Origin: Stramenopiles sp. TOSAG23-2
Lineage: Eukaryota; Sar
Direction of reading: 5' to 3'
Assembly (NCBI GenBank): GCA_900128395.1
Contig: LT649492.1
Location: 1-23,231, forward strand
Length of the DNA: 23,231 nucleotides
Positions 17,745-23,231 of the stretch are shown one piece after another; within the stretch, counting starts at the first letter, position 1; the number at the start of each line of letters is the position of its first letter. Below the pieces are notes generated by a model. The model saw only the letters and a program-made list of their open reading frames with translations. It was not told the DNA's origin and did not search any database. A program made the translations under genes and the position numbers.

Positions 17745-17948
17745 ATGAGAAAAATGACGGAGGAAGAATTGAAAGCAGAAATTGTGAAACGTGGTCTTAC
17801 CCCAAAAGAAATTCTAGCACCGAAAAAAGATTTAGAACAACAATTACTGGATGTAACAGATTTTTCAGAGATGAAACCAGAGGAAGCAGCGAAAGAGAAA
17901 GTTCGTATAAATAAGATGTCTCAAGTTAAATTACGTCTAGCATCATAG
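17745..17948 (+). CDS. Small charged protein or gene fragment, SAP-like start
   Basis: 67 codons, or 64 from the second Met at 17754. The product starts MTEEELKAEIVKRGL and is highly charged and helical, ending MSQVKLRLAS. The first 35 residues resemble the short helix-turn-helix of SAP motifs (ELKAEIVKRGLTPKE), which bind DNA or serve as short helical hairpins. Codon choice fits the AT-rich genes nearby. It begins 87 bp after the stop of the Cys-rich gene on the same strand. It could be a genuine small gene, a downstream exon, or a remnant. Confidence 0.4.
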   Translation: MRKMTEEELKAEIVKRGLTPKEILAPKKDLEQQLLDVTDFSEMKPEEAAKEKVRINKMSQVKLRLAS

Positions 17949-18061
17949 AAGCAAAAAATATGAAACCAAAACGAGTTTAAGTTCCTGGGACTAAAGAAAT
18001 AAATCGCAATAATTTTCTATAACAAGTACACTAAATTGTATACTCTCAGATATTCCCCCTA

Positions 18062-18127
18062 TCAGAGAGATTCTCTCTGAATTAATATTTTTTAAAAACC
18101 TACGGGTCGGTATAGCAAGTGCTATAC
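18062..18127. repeat. Two short perfect hairpins beside repeat copy B
   Basis: TCAGAGAGA and TCTCTCTGA pair around one base (18062-18080). GTATAGCA and TGCTATAC pair around AG (18110-18127). The second hairpin replaces the large stem found in the matching position of copy A, after a shared TACGGTCGGTATA-like start. Confidence 0.6.
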
Positions 18128-18129
18128 AA

Positions 18130-18219
18130 TTTTAATTAAGCTAATAAAAGAGTCTGACGACGCAGACTAAATTTTTATTTTCTAGAAAATTTTTTTATGA
18201 TTTGTGTAATTTTATTATA
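18130..18219. repeat. 90-bp direct repeat, copy B
   Basis: Identical, by reading, to 14792-14881 over 90 bases, including AAGAGTCTGACGACGCAGAC and the T/A-rich tail. The left hairpin arm of copy A is absent here. It lies 28 bp beyond the stop of the minus-strand fragment at 18248, so it may be that gene's 3' flank. Confidence 0.8.
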
Positions 18220-18247
18220 ATTTACATTCAGGAGTGTGCTGGTGTGC

Positions 18248-18618
18248 TCACTTTCCCTTCTCTTCCTCCTTCATACTTTTCTCACTAGCCTTTTCTGTCC
18301 AAAATTTGTTTGCCTTTTCACTACTGCTAACTTTCATACTACTTTCACTTTTCGATATAATTGGTGATATCTTTGTTGGATCGTTATTTTTCGTATCTTT
18401 TTTTTTGATACACATATTAATGCATTTCTCACCACATGGTGTAGCTAAAATCAACGACATAACAGCAGTTACTATGACAGACATATTCAATACGATCAAT
18501 GCAACACCATATGCATGGTTTTCATCGGCATTTGCTTGTAATGGTTCCTTTGTGTTGTTTACGCGCAGTTTGATTACTAATCCAACCAATAAAGTCAAAA
18601 ATAATTGATTCGAGTAAA
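18248..18618 (-). CDS. Two-TM C-terminal fragment; orphan 3' exon or 5'-truncated gene
   Basis: An open frame enters at an acceptor-like TCTATTTTTAG (about 18619-18629 on the plus strand) and ends at the TGA at 18248-18250. It encodes SNQLFLTLLVGLVIKL, a short hydrophilic loop, ENHAYGVALIVLNMSVIVTA with MSLILATPCG, then a charged tail (SEKANKFWTEKASEKS) of about 55 residues. The pattern of one helix, a loop, a second helix and a cytoplasmic tail resembles the C-terminal end of large multipass surface proteins common in protists. No ATG-initiated start gives the whole protein and no coding exon is visible in the 700 bp upstream, so it is probably a remnant or has a distant first exon. Part of the tail is duplicated at 16613-16645. 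Confidence 0.5.
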
Positions 18619-19416
18619 CTAAAAATAGAAAAAAAATTTAGAAAATTGTATTTATAAAAAATTTAATATCGTATTCAAATAATGGTACGATACTATATGT
18701 AAATAATGGTACGATACTATATTGTTACGTATATATAATTATTACTTTGGAAAAAGAATATTTATTGTTTATTGTTCTTGTCTATATGAATTTTTATATC
18801 TTTATCTTTTCAATCTATATCAATTTCTATTCACTTGAAGAACTTTCTTCGTCCTATCTTAATCATCTATGTCCTAAACTTTTCAAGTCCTATAAATTTA
18901 GTAGTGCAAAAAATAATCGTCCTCCTCTCCTCCTTTTTTTTGCAACGTGTTCTTGAACGCACCTTTCCCATGGTACAGTACCAGGTACATACCACTGGTG
19001 GTAAAAAAAAAAATAGAGCTCTGGCCAACTGTGCCAACACGATGTACTTTGTCATAGGTCGGTTACAGATTTAGAATTTTAAGGTGTATTATTTGTTTTT
19101 AAATATATAAATATTGACTAGCATACTACCACCAGGTAAGCAGCCACTATTTTACTTTCCCTAAGTTTAAGGACTAAGTGTTCATTATAATATCTTCTCT
19201 ATCTCTTCGTTATAGTATTAGTATCTTGGTATATGGATATGGACGAAAGCTATAAATATATATATCTTTGTAGCACTACTACTAAACATATATTTGAATA
19301 AATGCAAACTGGCATATAGGTGATTTTATGAATATACAACAATATAATTTATACAACACAAAAATAATATAAATAAATTATATCACAACAACAATCGCAC
19401 GAAAAGAATCAAAAAG
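18619..19416. other. AT-rich intergenic region with a 24-bp tandem repeat
   Basis: About 800 bp. It contains nearly two copies of a 24-bp unit (18677-18700 and 18701-18722) that includes AATGGTACGATACTATAT. At 18968-19000 a cluster of palindromic GGTACAG/TACCAGGTAC/CCACTGGTGG sequence occurs. The stretch before 19417 is A-rich with a TATAAATATATATA box-like sequence at about 19251-19264. No gene was recognised. Confidence 0.5.
18677..18722. repeat. 24-bp tandem repeat, 1.9 copies
   Basis: The unit AAATAATGGTACGATACTAT plus ATGT occurs twice in a row; the second copy lacks its last two bases. Confidence 0.8.
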
Positions 19417-21120
19417 ATGTCGCGAATCAAACCGTTTTCCAAAATGACAATGAAACAAAAATTGTTCGTTGTGGTTATACCATTAATATTTGCAATTTAT
19501 ACACCAATAGCAGAAATCATTGCTTTTGTCAACTTGGCCCAAAAAACGGATCTGTTAACCAGCTCTTTATCGGATACATTGGTAGTAAATTCGAATTGGG
19601 ATTCTAATCCTATTACTGATGTAAAGCTTGCAGTTGCATGTCCATCTGGTTATTCGGAACTTGGTAAAAAACCTGCAAATGTTGAGGTTAAAGACTTACG
19701 CAATATGGGTGTTACCGGTGTTTGGCCTGGTGCAAAAGCAATGTGTAAATGTGGTAAAACAACTGATACGTCAACATTATCTTGCACAACAAATAAAGAT
19801 CCGTCGTCGCCAAAAGCGCCTGGTTGTAAATTTACAAAAAGTAAAGATGGAAAGAATACAACTGTGATATTTCAAGATATCGTTTCGAAATGTACCGCCG
19901 ATATGAAAAGTGCTGGTTGTACAGATATCAACAATGAAGGGGAAAAGATTTTAACAAAAATACCTGATGTAGGAGCTGGGACAACAATGACGGAGATTCA
20001 ACAAAAAGGGTACAATTACAAGTCAGGAAAATCAATTTGCATCAAAAGAAATTTAAACGTGAAATATTCAGATTTAGCTACCGTCGATACCAATCAAACA
20101 GATGTCAATAAACAATGTGGAGCTGATACAACAAAATGTGGTGGAATCTGTTATCCAAAAAAAGAAGGGACTTGTCCATTAAGATCATTTTCCATACAAT
20201 ACAATGTGCAAGCAAAAACGTATAACATTAAACTTGAGCCGCTAAGTGATATCACTGACGGTGAACCGTTGGTCAGTGTTGCAATATCAGCTGGAATTCC
20301 ATGTTTTGGAAAACCATTGACTGCTGATGGGTTTGCCAAACCAATCATTCAAGGAGCACCAAACAATGAAGCATTTGAAAGTGCAGCTGGTGCATGTAAA
20401 AGGAAAGATACAAGATTTGATATGGCTGGAACCATCGCGCAATTTGATTTCTTTAATACTAATGAAATTGGTAATCCAACTGGGATCACAGTTACAAATG
20501 ACAAAAATTACGAAGCATATAATACATATGACAAAGGGGCATGGACATTGTATACACAAGAAGGTATTCAATGGTCGGCGAAATGCAAACATACAAAAGC
20601 GGATCTTGTTGGAGTAAGTGGCAAAGTACAAACGATTAAAGGTGCTCAAGAAGGTGCCTATGTGGTTCAACTAATCTTTGGACTTTTCATTTTAGGGCTT
20701 TTCTTCCCAATTATGGCTGGTTTGCAAGTGTTTGAAAAAGATCAAGATTTAATGTGTATTCCTGGTGAAGGTCTTGAAGAAAAGAGAAATCTTGGAATAT
20801 GCAAAAGTGTGTGTTCCTTCATTGCAATCTTGTTGAAATTGATTTTTATTGGCATGGCATCTGGCGCAACACAACCAGTCTATGAAATTTATGATGGAAC
20901 TGGGGACTGTGCAATGGATGACTTGACAAAGGAAACAGTTAATTTCATAACGCCTACAGTGAAGAAGATTCATGAAGGTAACATTACTGCAATGAATTTA
21001 GCACTTGTATCTTTAGTCTTTTGCATTTTAAATTGGTTATACCAAGCATATAATGGTTGCAAAGTGGATAAAACATTAGCAGATGATGAAACTGAAGGTG
21101 TAGCACTTAGTGAAGTTTAA
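19417..21120 (+). CDS. Four-transmembrane protein with a large Cys-containing loop, unknown function
   Basis: 567-aa single-exon protein. A basic N terminus (MSRIKPFSKMTMKQK) leads into TM1 (about residues 16-40, LFVVVIPLIFAIY). A hydrophilic domain of about 370 residues with many cysteines follows (CPSGYSEL, MCKCGK, CGADTTKCGGICYPKKEGTC). TM2 is at about 414-438 (LIFGLFILGLFFPIMAG), TM3 at 464-488 and TM4 at 524-545, then a short acidic tail. Paired cysteines suggest a disulfide-rich extracellular or lumenal loop held between TM1 and TM2, with N-x-T sites (for example KNTT) available for glycosylation. The layout recalls tetraspanning surface proteins, but I recognise no family. Its position beside other Cys-rich or membrane genes suggests a surface-protein neighbourhood; that is inference. 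Confidence 0.75.
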   Translation: MSRIKPFSKMTMKQKLFVVVIPLIFAIYTPIAEIIAFVNLAQKTDLLTSSLSDTLVVNSNWDSNPITDVKLAVACPSGYSELGKKPANVEVKDLRNMGVTGVWPGAKAMCKCGKTTDTSTLSCTTNKDPSSPKAPGCKFTKSKDGKNTTVIFQDIVSKCTADMKSAGCTDINNEGEKILTKIPDVGAGTTMTEIQQKGYNYKSGKSICIKRNLNVKYSDLATVDTNQTDVNKQCGADTTKCGGICYPKKEGTCPLRSFSIQYNVQAKTYNIKLEPLSDITDGEPLVSVAISAGIPCFGKPLTADGFAKPIIQGAPNNEAFESAAGACKRKDTRFDMAGTIAQFDFFNTNEIGNPTGITVTNDKNYEAYNTYDKGAWTLYTQEGIQWSAKCKHTKADLVGVSGKVQTIKGAQEGAYVVQLIFGLFILGLFFPIMAGLQVFEKDQDLMCIPGEGLEEKRNLGICKSVCSFIAILLKLIFIGMASGATQPVYEIYDGTGDCAMDDLTKETVNFITPTVKKIHEGNITAMNLALVSLVFCILNWLYQAYNGCKVDKTLADDETEGVALSEV

Positions 21121-21736
21121 ATATATACATTTAACTAAAGAAATATATATGAGAGTATATATATATATTATATGCAGTGTCAAGGCTGTAATATATTGTG
21201 CGATTGGTTGATGGATATGACAAAAGCAGCTTATAAATTTTACATTATTAGAATTATATAAAGCTGAAACAAAAAAGATGAGCAAAAGCCTTAAATAGGA
21301 ACATACGTGTAAAAATTAAGTACTGTACAGTAAATTAATATCAACATAGCATTGATTTTTGTTATACAACCTTCCATATACTAACTAGTATACTACTCGT
21401 ATTTTAACCCTAATTCATTGTGCCCCTCTCGCCTTTTTTCGGCTCAAAGTTATATAAATATCCGTTCGGCATCTAACACATTTATTATATTTGATAAAAT
21501 TACTATAACTTAAAATAAAGAGTTAAGAAGATCTTTGATTTATTGTACTAAATACACTGATCATAAATAAATCATTCAATACAAGACGTTTTGTACAATA
21601 TATTGTAGTACACGTATATACAACCTGATTACAAAATATAATTTCTATAATAATCACAATAACATCAGCATATATACGTTTTTAATAAGTAATAATCATT
21701 TAAATATTATATATATATAATATAAACACAGCCATT
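21121..21736. other. AT-rich intergenic region with possible core promoter
   Basis: 616 bp between two plus-strand genes. The best promoter-like signal is TTATATAAATATCC at about 21450-21463, following a GC-richer CCCCTCTCGCC...CGGCTC segment. A second TA-rich box (TATATATATAATATAAA) lies directly before the ATG at 21737. No ORF or RNA gene was recognised. Confidence 0.4.
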
Positions 21737-22780
21737 ATGAGATTCTCACAGCCAAAGAAAGGTGGTGACCCAAGGGATATTATTAGTGATCGTGCTGGTG
21801 GTTTAGATTTAGCAAACACAGCAGAAATGACAAAGTGGCGTTATATGATTGCACATGATGCGCAAATTGACTTGGAAAATATGAGAGGTCATATCCGTAG
21901 GTTTAAAAAAGCGGGAGAGTTAAGCGAAGATGATTTATTAATCAAAGATGACAAATTAAATAAACACATAACGAATGAAGCAATATTAGCAGGTGGACCA
22001 AATGCAAAGGTATTTCCAAAACTAGGACTTGGACAAAGAATTCCAAAAATGTTCAAATCATTGACGCCGCAGGAACATGAAAAAATGTTAAAAACAGTAA
22101 AAGAAGTCAAGGTGATCAAAGGTGAAAAGTTGTCACAAAAGCACTTGAAAGCGAGAATGTTAAAAATGGAGAGAACGTTGAAAACAATTAGACGAGCCAG
22201 AAAAAGTGCAGAGAGCGATTTACATCAACTACAACGTACGTTAAATCTACCTTTATCTCCGGTAGTTAAAATATCAGCACCACCATCCAGAGCTAGTTCA
22301 AGGTCTAGCTTAAGATCCATGAAAAATAATAGTAATAGTAACAATGGGAATAATAACAGTAAGATGAATAAAAGTATTAGTGTGCCAAATATACGGTCCC
22401 GTACATCTACACCAAAAAGACGAAAACAAAAAGATAAAATAATTAAAAAACGTGTTTGGAATAAAAAAACACAAGTTTGGGAAATAAGGCCAGTACGAAT
22501 GGCATATGGTTTACCAGATACAAAAGAATCATTTCGTAGTCAAAATATTTCGAATCTATTTATTGCTGGAGATCATCGTGGTATGGTATCAACTAATCAG
22601 ATTGGCCTCATAGCTGCTAGTGATTTATTAAGAAAAGGTTTGGTTGATCCAAATATGTATATGAAATTGTTTGAATTTGATAAAAGTCAAAGATGCCCAA
22701 AGATAATGTCCCCGGTAACTAAATTTGCTGAACATGCTGTTAAAAACCGATTAAAGCCATTTGCACTTGGGCGTGGTTAG
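21737..22780 (+). CDS. Basic coiled-coil protein of unknown function
   Basis: 347-aa single-exon protein. The N-terminal 100 residues are well ordered in look (MRFSQPKKGGDPRDIIS; KWRYMIAHDAQIDLENMRGH). A helical, heptad-like stretch follows at about 110-170 (KMLKTVKEVKVIKGEKL to ESDLHQLQRTL). The middle is a Ser/Asn-rich linker with a basic patch (TPKRRKQKDKIIKKR, about 227-241). The C-terminal 100 residues are again low in repeats and look structured (FIAGDHRGMVSTNQIGLIA, then FALGRG at the end). I do not recognise the family. Two conserved-looking blocks joined by a disordered linker suggest a structural, microtubule-associated or nuclear protein, without direct evidence. Confidence 0.7.
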   Translation: MRFSQPKKGGDPRDIISDRAGGLDLANTAEMTKWRYMIAHDAQIDLENMRGHIRRFKKAGELSEDDLLIKDDKLNKHITNEAILAGGPNAKVFPKLGLGQRIPKMFKSLTPQEHEKMLKTVKEVKVIKGEKLSQKHLKARMLKMERTLKTIRRARKSAESDLHQLQRTLNLPLSPVVKISAPPSRASSRSSLRSMKNNSNSNNGNNNSKMNKSISVPNIRSRTSTPKRRKQKDKIIKKRVWNKKTQVWEIRPVRMAYGLPDTKESFRSQNISNLFIAGDHRGMVSTNQIGLIAASDLLRKGLVDPNMYMKLFEFDKSQRCPKIMSPVTKFAEHAVKNRLKPFALGRG

Positions 22781-22967
22781 AAAAAGAAGCACTTATTATA
22801 TGTGTACGTAAGAATGGTGTTTTAAAACATTAAAAATAAAAATTAAAACAAACAATTTTTTTTAAAAATATTTCTTTTATATATATACGGGGTTCATATA
22901 ACACTATAAATATTATCTTTAAAAAAAAATATAATGCATTTAAATATTTTTTATATTTAATATATTA

Positions 22968-23231
22968 TTAAAAATAAGAATTATTCGTATGATATGCAAG
23001 ATCGACTCTCAAATGAACAAACGTTAAATGCCAATATCGACATATTTTCACACCACAATATACACATTCCGCTGTTAAATTGTCAATATTTAACACAACG
23101 GTTCCTGAAATATTTTTTCGGTATTATGATATTAATGGTAAATCTTTTGCATGTGCTGGTGGAGCCTTTGCAAATCTCATGGTTGGATACATACGTTGCA
23201 AATCATTTATAGAAAATTGCATATCTTGTAT
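22968..23231 (-). CDS. Spliced 3' end of a minus-strand gene running off the window
   Basis: On the minus strand the frame enters at 23231 (IQDMQFSINDLQ), reaches a GTATGT donor at 23194, and resumes after a TTTCAG acceptor at 23105/23104 in the same frame (R-TVVLNIDNLTAECVYCGVKICRYWH), stopping at 22968-22970. The intron would be 90 nt, matching the other two introns, and reading through it meets a TAA at 23124-23126. The visible 57 residues contain a C-x2-C-G-x3-C motif suggestive of a zinc-binding knuckle. The alternative is no splicing, in which case the gene ends at 23124 with the tail HAKDLPLIS. The family is not recognised. Confidence 0.4.

Noticed and set aside
18234-18608. 124-codon plus-strand ORF with hydrophobic stretches
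   Set aside because: Antisense shadow of the two-TM fragment; hydrophobicity arises from complementing Lys/Glu-rich codons.
23124-23126. Reassigned stop codon (TAA read through)
   Set aside because: All clear genes here end in normal stops, several of them TAA; a 90-nt intron explains the interrupted frame.
22994-23212. 72-codon ORF on the plus strand
   Set aside because: It lies antisense to the spliced minus-strand gene end and has no recognisable domain.

Overview
The window is AT-rich nuclear DNA from a single-celled eukaryote. Intergenic DNA is full of TA, TG and T/A runs, and many proteins carry long Asn, Ser or Lys runs. Genes are mostly intronless, alternate in strand and lie close together. 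Three introns can be placed, and their lengths are almost the same (88, 89 and 90 nt). An AT-rich protist, perhaps a stramenopile or another SAR lineage, fits best; this is inference from composition and gene types, and no rRNA or organelle marker is present.

Left part (1-14.4 kb): compact housekeeping genes, often in convergent pairs. These are a DIS3L2/SSD1-type RNase II exonuclease (+), a WBP2-like GRAM protein (-), a GC-rich 2-oxoglutarate oxygenase exon (+) that stands out from everything around it, a four-finger zinc-finger protein (-), the RNase P/MRP subunit POP4/Rpp29 (+), a PH-domain protein (-), a homologue of the recombination factor HROB (+), and a coiled-coil protein whose RING finger appears to be split by an EF-hand insertion (-).

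Middle and right part (14.4-21.1 kb): a change in character. It holds repeats (a 90-bp direct repeat, a 23-bp perfect hairpin, a 33-bp duplicated coding fragment), a possible Pol III-type structured RNA at about 14.92-15.10 kb, and a group of unfamiliar membrane or Cys-rich genes. These are a spliced two-TM protein (-), a spliced protein with about 28 cysteines (+), a small charged ORF (+), a two-TM fragment that looks like an orphan 3' exon (-), and a 567-aa four-TM protein with a large Cys-containing loop (+).

Right edge: an unrecognised basic coiled-coil protein (+) and the spliced 3' end of a minus-strand gene that runs out of the window.

POP4 and the DIS3L2-like enzyme both act in RNA metabolism and HROB in homologous recombination, but nothing suggests an operon-like link. 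The candidates for something new are the split RING/EF-hand protein, the GC-rich oxygenase island, the structured RNA candidate, and the repeat-rich membrane-protein block.
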